NCBI RefSeq assembly: GCF_014203115.1
Contig: NZ_JACHIJ010000013.1
Coordinates: forward strand, 1 to 36,924
Source: Afipia massiliensis
Lineage (GTDB): Bacteria; Pseudomonadota; Alphaproteobacteria; Rhizobiales; Xanthobacteraceae
DNA: 36,924 nucleotides
Direction of reading: 5' to 3'
Under the pieces are notes generated by a model that searched no databases, was not told the origin of the DNA, and worked only from the letters and a program-made list of their open reading frames with translations. The first letter of the stretch is position 1; the number at the start of each line of letters is the position of its first letter. This document shows positions 22,511 through 30,989 of this stretch, piece by piece. The position numbers were made by a program, and so were the translations under genes.

Positions 22511-24823
22511 ATGCTGGGACGATCGGTCCGCCGCAAGGAAGATGAGCGCTTCATTACCGGAGCTGGACTCTATGTAGAGGATGTACAGCTTCCGGGAATG
22601 CTTTATGTGTCCTTTGTGCGGAGCGTTCACGCTCACGCAATTGTTCGTCGTGTGGATGCAGGTCGCGCGCGGCAAGTGCCGGGGGTTGTCACCGTCATCA
22701 CGGGCGACGAGTGGCCCGAGCTAAGCTCTCGCCTGCCTGAGCTGAATGGGTCTGTCACGCTCGTCAGCCCCTATATCGACTCGCTCAAGGTCGCTCCACA
22801 CCATTTGTTTCCGAAGAAGGTTTGTTACGTTGGCGAGCAAATCGCCGCCGTTATTGCAGAATCGCCTTATGCCGCGGTTGATGGTGTCGATGCAGTGGAA
22901 GTCGAGTATGAGGCGCTGCCCGTAGTTGCTTCGTGGAGGGACGCCGTCAAGCCGGACGCGCCGCGCGTGCACACCGGATTCGACAATATCGTTGCGCACC
23001 TCAAGCATGGTTTCGGTGACATTGACGCAGCGTTCCGCGAGGCGGATGTTGTCGTGGAGCGAACACTCGAAACGCAAAGCTTGAAGTCGATGGCGATCGA
23101 GTGCCGTGCCGTCGCAGCTCAATGGGAGCGGGCGACTGGAACACTCAATGTATGGTCGACCTGCCAGTTTCATTATATGCTGCGGAACACGTTGGCCGGA
23201 ATCCTGGGTATGCCGGCGGAGAGCGTTCGCGTCATCGCCCGCGATATCGGCGGCGGGTTTGGTCTGAAAGGCGTTCTCCACGCCGAAGACGTTATCGTTC
23301 CGCTGATAGCCCGGCGTCTTGGACGCCCGTTGCGCTGGGCCGAGACGCGCATGGAGCATATGACCGCGTCCAATCATTCCGGCAACCAGGCGAACAAGGT
23401 TCGTGTGGCTGCGAAACGGGATGGGACCATTCTGGGAATGGACCTGGAAATGCACAAAGAGATCGGTGCGTACGATCACTTTGACATGATGCTGCAGATC
23501 AACACGATCAATCATCTCACCACCCATTACAAGATCCCGAACATGCGGATCGAGGGATGGGCGGTGAGCACCAACACCTCACCCGGAAGCCCGTATCGCG
23601 GGGCGGGTCGTGTCGAAGCGGTTTTCACAATGGATCGTATGCTCGACGCTGTCGCTGGTGCGACGGGCCTCGATCCGATCGAGGTCCGTCTCAAGAATAT
23701 CGTCATGCCGGAGGATATGCCTTACCGGAATGGCATGGTGTACCGCGACGGCGTGCCCGTGACGTACGAAAATATCGACTTCCCTCTGTTGCTTGATACC
23801 GCGCGCAAGCGCGCCGACTATGATGGATGGCGCGAACGGCAGAAAGAGCTTCGGGGTGCCGGCCGGTCGATAGGCATCGGAATTTCAAGTTACGTGGAGG
23901 GCGGGGGACTTGGACCATGCGAAGGAGCGTCGATCAAGATCGACGAAGCCGGCCGGGTAACCGTGAAGATCGGCGTGAATTCGCAGGGACAGAGTCACGA
24001 GACGACGCTTGCGCAAGTCTGTTCCGCGGCATTGGGCGTCAAGATCGATGACGTTCGGGTGCTGGGCGGTGACACCAGTCTGATGAACGTGGGCTTTGGA
24101 ACCGGTGCCAGCCGCGTGGCAGTAAACTCCGGAAATGCGGTGCATAAAGCGGCGATCGAGGTTCGCAGGAAAGCGGTTGCGCTCGCCGCGAGAATTCTGG
24201 GCTGCGCAGAAAGCGAGATTGAGATCAACGACGGAGTGCTGTCCGTTATCGGTGCGCGTCAAAATCAGATAGGAATCGCAGAACTCGCCGGTCGGTCCAT
24301 TCGAGATCGGGGCATGGCCGAGCTCGGTGGTCCAGGGCTTGTTGCAACGGAGTTCTTCTATCCGAAGACGGTCACCTGGGCCAGCGGCGTCAACATCGTC
24401 GTAGTGGAAGTTGATCGTGAGACTGGTAAAGTCGATATCTTGAAGTACGTTTTCGTTCACGACTGCGGATTGCCGCTCAATCCATTGGTCGTTGATGGGC
24501 AGATATCAGGTGGCTTCGCGCAAGGGCTTGGCATCGCACTCGGCGAGTGCAATGCCTACGACCAGGAAGGTCAGGTTCGCAGCGGTACGCTGATGGATTA
24601 TTTTGTTCCACGTGCATCGGATATCCCGGATCTGGATGTTGAGCATCTCAGATTCCCGACACCTGACAATCCTCTCGGTATCAAGTCTGTTGGCGAGAGT
24701 GGCCCCAACTCTCCTCCGGCGGCCATTGCCGCGGCGATTGAAGATGCGTTAGATGGGGATGTACAGATCACCAGGCTGCCAGTGACCATGAGTTCCGTTC
24801 TGGAGGCGATCCGGTCTCAATGA
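22511..24823 (+). CDS. Molybdenum hydroxylase large subunit (CoxL family), 770 aa
   Basis: This is the catalytic subunit of a second xanthine-dehydrogenase-family hydroxylase. Landmarks: GRSVRRKEDERFITG at the N-terminus, DIGGGFGLKG at residues 245-254, SPYRGAGR at 360-367, and catalytic E729 in VGESGPNSPPAAIAAAIEDAL. It lacks the CO-dehydrogenase AYRCSFR loop. E729 sits in GESG instead of the GEGG of the first enzyme, and PNSPPA replaces TIGAPA, so the two catalytic pockets differ. The gene starts 36 bases behind the hydrolase and overlaps the 2Fe-2S gene by ATGA. Subunit order (large, small, medium) is the reverse of the first enzyme. Confidence 0.92.
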   Translation: MLGRSVRRKEDERFITGAGLYVEDVQLPGMLYVSFVRSVHAHAIVRRVDAGRARQVPGVVTVITGDEWPELSSRLPELNGSVTLVSPYIDSLKVAPHHLFPKKVCYVGEQIAAVIAESPYAAVDGVDAVEVEYEALPVVASWRDAVKPDAPRVHTGFDNIVAHLKHGFGDIDAAFREADVVVERTLETQSLKSMAIECRAVAAQWERATGTLNVWSTCQFHYMLRNTLAGILGMPAESVRVIARDIGGGFGLKGVLHAEDVIVPLIARRLGRPLRWAETRMEHMTASNHSGNQANKVRVAAKRDGTILGMDLEMHKEIGAYDHFDMMLQINTINHLTTHYKIPNMRIEGWAVSTNTSPGSPYRGAGRVEAVFTMDRMLDAVAGATGLDPIEVRLKNIVMPEDMPYRNGMVYRDGVPVTYENIDFPLLLDTARKRADYDGWRERQKELRGAGRSIGIGISSYVEGGGLGPCEGASIKIDEAGRVTVKIGVNSQGQSHETTLAQVCSAALGVKIDDVRVLGGDTSLMNVGFGTGASRVAVNSGNAVHKAAIEVRRKAVALAARILGCAESEIEINDGVLSVIGARQNQIGIAELAGRSIRDRGMAELGGPGLVATEFFYPKTVTWASGVNIVVVEVDRETGKVDILKYVFVHDCGLPLNPLVVDGQISGGFAQGLGIALGECNAYDQEGQVRSGTLMDYFVPRASDIPDLDVEHLRFPTPDNPLGIKSVGESGPNSPPAAIAAAIEDALDGDVQITRLPVTMSSVLEAIRSQ

Positions 24824-25326
24824 AGCACGCGATTAAAATCAGGGTGAACGGTCAGGACCGGAGTGCGGAGGTCGAGTCGCGCCTCTTGCTTGTTCATTTT
24901 CTTCGTGACGTTCTGGCGCTGACCGGGACACATGTCGGTTGCGACACGACACAGTGCGGAGCTTGTACGATTAGCCTTGATGGCCAAGCTGTGAAATCGT
25001 GCACGATTTTTACCGTGCAAGCCAATAATGCCGATATCGTCACTATTGAAGGGTTGGCCGCCAACGAGAAGCTACATCCAATTCAAGAAGCCTTTCGTGC
25101 CCATCACGGTTTGCAATGTGGCTTCTGCACGCCGGGTATGATCATGGCTGCGAAACAGCTTCTCGAGCGATATCCGGACCCGACGCCTGAGGAAATTCGG
25201 CATCAACTGGATGGCAACATCTGCCGCTGTACCGGCTATCACGGAATCATCAAAGCGATCGAAGCGGCTGCCGATTCAATGGCGGGTAAGCCGATTTCTC
25301 GCCACGCCGGAACAGCGGCATCCTGA
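24820..25326 (+). CDS. Molybdenum hydroxylase 2Fe-2S subunit (CoxS-like), 168 aa
   Basis: This is the two-cluster iron-sulfur subunit of the second hydroxylase. N-terminal cluster: GCDTTQCGACT with a following SC. C-terminal cluster: LQCGFCTPG and NICRCTGYHG. All eight expected cysteines are present, and the length is normal. The ATG at 24820 overlaps the large-subunit stop by ATGA, and the stop overlaps the FAD-subunit start (TGATG at 25324-25328), so all three subunits are translationally coupled. Confidence 0.93.
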   Translation: MKHAIKIRVNGQDRSAEVESRLLLVHFLRDVLALTGTHVGCDTTQCGACTISLDGQAVKSCTIFTVQANNADIVTIEGLAANEKLHPIQEAFRAHHGLQCGFCTPGMIMAAKQLLERYPDPTPEEIRHQLDGNICRCTGYHGIIKAIEAAADSMAGKPISRHAGTAAS

Positions 25327-26204
25327 TGTTTCCCGCACCGTTTGATTATCACAAGCCAGCCGCTCTATCGGAAGCCGTCGAGATGCTCACCGCTCTGGGC
25401 GATGATGCTAAACTTCTGGCGGGTGGCCAAAGTCTGATTCCCGCGCTGAAGCTCCGTTTGACGAGCCCGCAACATTTGATCGATTTATCTGGCATCGCCG
25501 AGTTAAGCCAAATTGGCGTTGAAGATAACACACTCATTGTCGGCGCCATGGTTACGCACTGGCAGGTCGAATCGTCTCCGGTGGTCCGAAACGCACTTCC
25601 TTATCTGTCGAAGGTCGCTGCGCTTATTGCCGATCCTCAGGTCAGGAACAGAGGAACAATCGGCGGCTCCGTTGTTAACTCCGATCCTGCGGCTGACTAT
25701 CCGGCGAGCATCGTCGCGCTCAATGCCGAAATGGTTTGCGTGAGCTCGAGTGGAACGCGCGTGGTTGCGGCGGCGGACTGGTTTCAGGGCCTGATGACGA
25801 CCGCCATCGAAGACGGTGAAATCCTCACCCAGATCAGGATTCCCTTGCTGGCCAGCAATGTAGCTGCGACCTACTTGAAGCTGCCGCACCCAGCATCGCG
25901 CTTTGCCGTCGTCGGAGTGGCTGCGATTGCTCAAGTTACGCCCAGTGGCCAATGCGTGGATGCGCGGATCGGAATCACGGGGGTAGGGGCGAATGCGATT
26001 CGTGGTTTGCAGGTTGAAAAATTTCTTGTTGGTCATCCATTCGAGGAGCGGCGGATTGCAGATGCGAGCAATCTAGCTTGCGAAAGTCTCAATATCGAAG
26101 GCGACATGCATTTTTCTGCGCAAGACAAGCAAGAGCTCTGCCGCGTGTATGTCCGTCGTGCACTGATGCAGGTGAAACAGACGGCCGCGATGCGCTCCGT
26201 TTAA
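25326..26204 (+). CDS. Molybdenum hydroxylase FAD subunit (CoxM-like), 292 aa
   Basis: This is the FAD-binding subunit of the second hydroxylase. The conserved AGGQSLIPALKLRL segment lies near residues 31-44 and the second FAD loop VRNRGTIGGSVVNSDPAADYPA near 101-122, a closer match to the family consensus than the first enzyme's version. The C-terminal domain has the usual RFAVVGVAAIAQV block. Length is normal. It is followed after 60 bases by the enol-lactonase-like gene. Confidence 0.93.
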   Translation: MFPAPFDYHKPAALSEAVEMLTALGDDAKLLAGGQSLIPALKLRLTSPQHLIDLSGIAELSQIGVEDNTLIVGAMVTHWQVESSPVVRNALPYLSKVAALIADPQVRNRGTIGGSVVNSDPAADYPASIVALNAEMVCVSSSGTRVVAAADWFQGLMTTAIEDGEILTQIRIPLLASNVAATYLKLPHPASRFAVVGVAAIAQVTPSGQCVDARIGITGVGANAIRGLQVEKFLVGHPFEERRIADASNLACESLNIEGDMHFSAQDKQELCRVYVRRALMQVKQTAAMRSV

Positions 26205-26264
26205 CGGTTATTTCTGGCCGCGCAGGAGTGATAAACTGAGATCTACGCTTGGGGGTGTACTGCG

Positions 26265-27041
26265 ATGCAAGTGGATGCAAATGGCCTCTCCTTCCGCGTC
26301 AAAGTTCAAGGATCTGCGACTGCGCCGACAATCGTATTGTCGAATTCGCTTGGGACCTCGTTGGAAATGTGGGACTCGCAGGTCGCTGCTTTGACGCGGG
26401 ATTATCGGATCGTTCGGTACGATTGTCGCGGCCAAGGCAACTCGGCTGTTCCAGAAGGTTCGTATTCAGTGGCGCAGTTTGCGGGTGATATTCTGGCCAT
26501 AATGGACGCTCTGGACATCGGCAAAGCGCACTGGTGCGGACTTTCGCTTGGTGGAATGATTGGACAATGGCTCGCGGCCAATGTTCCTTCCCGGTTCGAC
26601 AAAGTCATTCTTGCAAACACAACTTGTTACTACTGCAGCCCGGCGTTCTGGCTTGATAGGATTCAGGCGGTTAAAGACGGGGGTATGGAATCGATTGCAG
26701 AGCGTGTCGTATCAGGATGGCTTACGGCAGATTTTCGCCAGAGAGAGCCGGTTATTGCTGAGCGAATGAAGGCCATGCTGCTGGCTACTTCCCAAGATGG
26801 TTATATCCAAACTTGTGAAGCCTTGAGTAGCCTCGACCAGCGCTATTTGCTTGCAGATATCAAGAACCCAACTTTGGTGATCGCAGGCGAACGGGATCTA
26901 TCGACTCCGCTAAAAGACGCTGAGTTCATCGCAAGTCAAATTCCGAGTGCGAAACTCGCGGTGTTAGATGCAGCCCACATCTCTAATGTGGAGCAAAGCA
27001 CGGCATTCTCTCAGGCCGTGCTCAAATTTCTGGGTCGGTAA
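26265..27041 (+). CDS. Alpha/beta hydrolase, 3-oxoadipate enol-lactonase (PcaD)-like, 258 aa
   Basis: This is an alpha/beta hydrolase of the PcaD type. Landmarks: SNSLGTSLEMWDSQV with the family's first oxyanion region, RYDCRGQGNSAVPEGSYS, nucleophile Ser in GLSLGGMIGQW, Asp in AGERDLSTP and His in DAAHISNVEQ. These features, including the C-terminal AAHISN-E, closely follow beta-ketoadipate enol-lactonases. In this operon it may open an enol-lactone or a cyclic amide or ester formed after ring hydroxylation. PcaD itself acts in protocatechuate degradation, but the other pca genes are absent here, so the same reaction should not be assumed. Confidence 0.85.
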   Translation: MQVDANGLSFRVKVQGSATAPTIVLSNSLGTSLEMWDSQVAALTRDYRIVRYDCRGQGNSAVPEGSYSVAQFAGDILAIMDALDIGKAHWCGLSLGGMIGQWLAANVPSRFDKVILANTTCYYCSPAFWLDRIQAVKDGGMESIAERVVSGWLTADFRQREPVIAERMKAMLLATSQDGYIQTCEALSSLDQRYLLADIKNPTLVIAGERDLSTPLKDAEFIASQIPSAKLAVLDAAHISNVEQSTAFSQAVLKFLGR

Positions 27042-27060
27042 TATCCGGGAGATTTAGCAT

Positions 27061-27867
27061 ATGTCGACCAGCTCACCCTTTAGTCTTCATGAAAAGGTTA
27101 TCTTGGTGACGGGCGCAGGTGGTGGGTTGGGCCGCCAGTTTGCCATGACGCTTGCGAGCGCCGGAGCGTCGATTGCTTGCCTTGATCGTGATGTGCGTGG
27201 TGCCAGTGAAACCGTCTCTGCGATCCAGCGATCCAGTGGAGTCGCAGACGTCTACATTGCCGATGTCTCCGAAGAGAATATCTTGAATGATGCGGTTCAA
27301 AGCATAATCAAAACATTTGGTCGGATCGATGTTCTCGTCAACAATGCGGGCATTAGCACGCGTCCGGTACGCATCCACGAGTTGCCTACCACGGACTGGG
27401 ATAGAGTGATGAGCATCAATTTGCGAGGAACATATCTTTGCGCCAAGGCGGTGCTACCCTACATGATGGAGAAGGGAGGCGGATCCATCATTAATATTGC
27501 TTCCATAACGGGAATAGTCGGATTTTATCCCGGAGCGTCAGCCATAAGCGCAGCATATTCCGCTTCGAAGGGAGGCATGGCGAGTTTCACCCGACAACTG
27601 GCCGCAGAGTATGCCGCAGACAATATTCGTTGTAACGCTGTAGCGCCGGGTTTTCATAGCGGAACTGAACTCGGCGAGGAGCGGCGTGCCTTTGCGTCGA
27701 TTTCCGAGACTCAATTGCTAAATGATGCCATCTTGCGTCGTACACCTTTCCGGCGGCTTGGAAGCCCCAACGAACTAGCCGGGTTAGTTCATTACTTGTC
27801 TAGCGATGCGTCCCTATTCATCACCGGCCAATTGATAGCGCACGACGGAGGTTGGACTGCGGCGTAA
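27061..27867 (+). CDS. Short-chain dehydrogenase/reductase, 268 aa
   Basis: This is a canonical SDR oxidoreductase: dinucleotide loop TGAGGGLG near residues 18-25, acidic CLDRD at the end of the second strand (favouring NAD), NNAGI near 97, Ser in NIASITG, and catalytic YSASK near 165-169. The C-terminus ITGQLIAHDGGW is typical. It starts 19 bases after the enol-lactonase-like gene with GGGAG upstream and is the last intact gene of the island before transposon debris begins. It contrasts with the degenerate SDR at 12842. Confidence 0.92.
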   Translation: MSTSSPFSLHEKVILVTGAGGGLGRQFAMTLASAGASIACLDRDVRGASETVSAIQRSSGVADVYIADVSEENILNDAVQSIIKTFGRIDVLVNNAGISTRPVRIHELPTTDWDRVMSINLRGTYLCAKAVLPYMMEKGGGSIINIASITGIVGFYPGASAISAAYSASKGGMASFTRQLAAEYAADNIRCNAVAPGFHSGTELGEERRAFASISETQLLNDAILRRTPFRRLGSPNELAGLVHYLSSDASLFITGQLIAHDGGWTAA

Positions 27868-28059
27868 ACGGGCGCGAGGATGCATTATCCTGCCCATGAG
27901 ATGAGCTGCGCGTATTGGCTTTATATCGATAGACTTTGATCGTCCGGTCTCCGGTCAACGCGCCGCAAACGCGATAAGATCTGACGTGCTCCCTGCAAAT
28001 TAGGCCAATCTGAACTGGAATTTCCACTTATGGTCCCCTGTTGGGGCGAGGAGCATTCC

Positions 28060-28420
28060 ATGAAGGCATCGAAGTTCACGGAGGCGCAGATCGCCTTCGT
28101 TTTGCAGCAGGCGGAGGGCGGCACGCCGATTGCGGAGGTTTGCCGGAAGGCTGGCATCAGTGACGCGACGTTTTGCAACTGGCGGAAGAAATACGCCGGC
28201 TTATGCCATCGGAGATGAAGCGCTTACGTCAGCTCGAAGACGAGAATGTCAAGCTGAAACGGATTGTCGCGGACCTGTCCCTCGACAAGGCAATGCTGCA
28301 GGACGTGCTTTCAAAAAGCTTTGAGGCCTGGCCGCAAGCGCGAACTTGTCGACAAGGTCCGGTCGGAATGGAAGGTGTCGATCAGGCGCGCCTGTGCTCC
28401 TGTGTGTACCGAAACCTTAT
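28060..28420 (+). pseudogene. IS3-family transposase remnant (orfA and start of orfB), frameshifted
   Basis: The frame from ATG 28060 (KFTEAQIAFVLQQAEGGTPIAEVCRKAGIS) is an IS3/IS911-type OrfA helix-turn-helix. It shifts frame near 28200-28206, where the expected sequence appears to have lost one base, and continues in another frame (MKRLRQLEDENVKLKRIVADLSLDKAMLQDV, the leucine-zipper part). A short piece of orfB (KRELVDKVRSEWKVSIRRAC) follows and ends near 28410-28420, where the next element begins. A candidate left end is TGAACTGGAATTTCC from about 28011. It is not functional. Confidence 0.8.
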
Positions 28421-28459
28421 CCGAGTTGATGACGTGATGGAATCGCCTAAGCTGGCGGA

Positions 28460-29475
28460 ATGATCGGGTTGCTTTGTTTCGTTCTGGCCGTCCTGGCCTC
28501 GCCATTCAAGTCGAAGTTGCGGCTTGAAGCTGAGAACGCGGTGCTTCGACATCATTTGATTGTCTTGAAGCGTAGGCTGCATGGTCGCGTCCGGCTCACG
28601 TACAACGACCGCTGGTTCTTTATCCAGCTGTATCGGTGGTGTCCGTCGATCCTGCGGGCCCTCATGATTATCCGTCCCGAGACGCTCGTGCGTTGGCATC
28701 GGGCGGGCTTTTGCTGCTATTGGGGGTGGAAGTCACGATCGCTGGGAGGACGGCCGCAGATCGAGACGGACCTGCGCGCGCTGATCCGGCGGATCAGCGT
28801 CGAGAACCCGCTTTCGGGAGCGCCGCGTATCCATGGCGAACTTCTCAAGCTCGGGTTTGAGCTCGCGCAGTCGAGCGTCGCCAAGTACATGATCACGCGG
28901 CGGGGCCGCCCAGTCAGGGAGGGCGTACCTTTCTGCGCAATCATGCCCCAGATATCGCGGCCATGGATTTGTTCGTTGCTCCGACCATTGGCTTCGACCT
29001 GCTCTATGCCTTCGTCATCGTTCGGCTAGACCGCAGAGACCTCGTCTGGATCAACGTACACAACAAACTCGACAGCTGAATGGATTGTACGCCAGTTAAC
29101 AGAGGCCTTCCTTGGGACGAAGCCCCGCGCTACCTCATCCGCGATCGGGATCGGATCTATGGCGCCGTCGTCAAACGTTGACTGCGCGCCATGGGCATCC
29201 GAGACAAACCGACTGCACCAGCCTCGCCCTGGCAGAACGGCTATGCCGAACAGCTGATTGGATCGATCCGGCGAGAATGTGTGGACCGCGTCATTGTCTT
29301 GGGCGAGGCGCATCTGCGCCGGACACTCAAATCCTATGCCGAGTATTACAACCGTGTCAGGACCCATCGATTTGTGAACAAGGATGCGCCGGTCTCTAGG
29401 CCGGTTCAGCGAACCGGTGTCATTTGTTCACGCGCCATTCTGGGCGGACTGCATCACCAATATGTTCGTGTTTAG
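28460..29475 (+). pseudogene. Integrase-core (rve) transposase, multiply broken
   Basis: The first frame (28460-29029) begins normally with LRLEAENAVLRHHLIVLKRR and GGRPQIETDLRALIRRISVENPLSGAPRIHGELLKLGFE, a widespread rhizobial integrase-type transposase. It shifts frame near 28915 (the true continuation AMDLFVAPTIGFDLLYAFVIVRLDRRDLVWIN lies in another frame), shifts again near 29068, and carries an in-frame TGA at about 29179-29181. The C-terminal part (MGIRDKPTAPASPWQNGYAEQLIGSIRRECVD) is open from 29191 to 29475. At least two frameshifts and one stop make it dead. Confidence 0.82.
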
Positions 29476-29558
29476 GTTTATGGGATGGCCCGCCCCCTCC
29501 CAGCGGGACCGGCAGGTAGAATGCCGGTTCTGAGTCCCCAGTGAGAAGGAGCGGAGTC

Positions 29559-30089
29559 ATGAAGATCGTGATGGTTGGCATCGACCTCGGCAAGAATCTT
29601 TGCAGTATGGCGGGGCTGGATGAGAGCGGAGCAATTGTCCTTCGGCGGCGGATGAAACGAGAGTCTGTGTTGCCGTTTACGGCACAGCTGCAGCAATGCA
29701 TGGTGGCGATGGAGGCGTGCTGTGGGGCCCATCATCTTGGCCGGCAGATCGCTACACAAGGCCACGCTGTACGACTGATGTCAGCGGAATATGTCCGCCC
29801 CTATGTCAAGGCGCAAAAGAATGACGAGCGAGACGCGGAAGCGATCGCAGAAGCAGCCACCCGGCCGACAATGCGCTTTGTAGAGATCAAGAGCGAGGCG
29901 CAGCTCGAAGTGCAGTCATTGCATCGTGTCCGCGGGCGATTGGTTGCGGAGCGGACAGCATTGATCAACCAGTTGCGTGCGCTCTTGCTGGAGCGTGGCA
30001 TCACTGCGCCTCAAGGGCGACGCAAGGTCGAACGGCTGCTTCCGGAGATTTTGGCGGACGAAGGTAACGGTCTTGGACCGCGTCTTCGT
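29559..30089 (+). pseudogene. IS110-family transposase, N-terminal part only
   Basis: ATG 29559 follows GAAGGAG and encodes an IS110 DEDD-type N-terminal domain: VMVGIDLGKNLCSMAGLDE with the first Asp, MEACCGAHHLGRQ with Glu, and AQKNDERDAEAIAEAATRP with the two Asp. Similarity ends at about residue 177 (ILADEGNGLGPRLR), where glycosyltransferase sequence begins in a different frame; the open frame then runs on without meaning to 30203. The C-terminal transposase_20 domain is missing. The left end of the element is probably near 29485. Confidence 0.82.
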
Positions 30090-30869
30090 TCTTCATTTTC
30101 ACCTCGATTATTATCCATTCTCGGTAATGTCACGCCAGCCAGTGCCTTTCATTACAACACTGCATGGGCGCTTGGATCTGCCAGAGCATCAGCCGATATT
30201 TGATACATTTTTATCCATCCCGCTAGTTTCAATCTCGAATGCGCAGAGGCGACCTGTTCAGAAGGCGCGTTGGATTGACACAATTTATCATGGCCTTCCA
30301 GAAAACCTTTTGACGCCGAAGCTGAAGACCCCATCTTACCTTGCATTTCTCGGCCGCATTTCTCCGGAAAAACGTCTCGACCGCGCCATTCACATCGCAG
30401 AGCGATGCGGCCTTCCCATCAAGATAGCGGCAAAAGTCGATGTGGCCGATCTCGGCTATTTTAGGAATGGCATCCGCCCGCTGCTGGAAAAGAAGCATGT
30501 CGAATTCATCGGCGAAATTTCGGACGCGGAAAAATCGGATTTTCTGAGCGGCGCGATCGCTTTGATTGGCCAGAACCCTTCGGCCTCGTGATTATCGAAG
30601 CTATGGCATGCGGTACGCCCGTGGTTGCCTACAATATAGGGGCGATCCCAGAGCTCATCGAGAATGGAGTAACGGGATTTGTGGTCGAGGACGAAATTAG
30701 CGCGGTAGGTGCCATCACAACATTTCCTCGATCTCGCGTGGCAAAGTGCGTTCAACGTTTGAGCAACGCTTCGAACCGTATGACGCTGGACTATCTGAGA
30801 GCCTACCAGAACGTTTGCCAGTCAAGGCGTCCAGAAAAGGGCGCTCCGCCGCGGCTGGTAACGAACTGA
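30088..30869 (+). pseudogene. Family-4 glycosyltransferase, N-terminus lost and frameshifted
   Basis: The region holds the middle and C-terminal parts of a GT4 glycosyltransferase: VLHFHLDYYPFS, TTLHGRLDLPEHQP, AFLGRISPEKRLDRAI, then [38 protein letters not shown]. The N-terminal about 100 residues are replaced by the IS110 fragment. A frameshift deletion near 30562-30566 removes the residues before DWPEPFG, and further shifts near 30718 and 30780 break the end ([13 protein letters not shown] and [11 protein letters not shown] lie in different frames). It is a paralogue of the gene at 36464, not its other half, because the two overlap over the LHFH-to-LHGR segment with clear differences. It lies beside the debranching-enzyme gene, a frequent pairing in rhizobia. 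Confidence 0.85.
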
Positions 30870-30989
30870 GTGTAAGCCGATCGGATATGAATCTGATTGC
30901 GCAAAATTAGAGGAAACTTGATGCTACGCCTCTGCAATTGATGCACACGTTCCAATCATGACCAATGTCGCGTTCGTCGGAGGTGTCCT

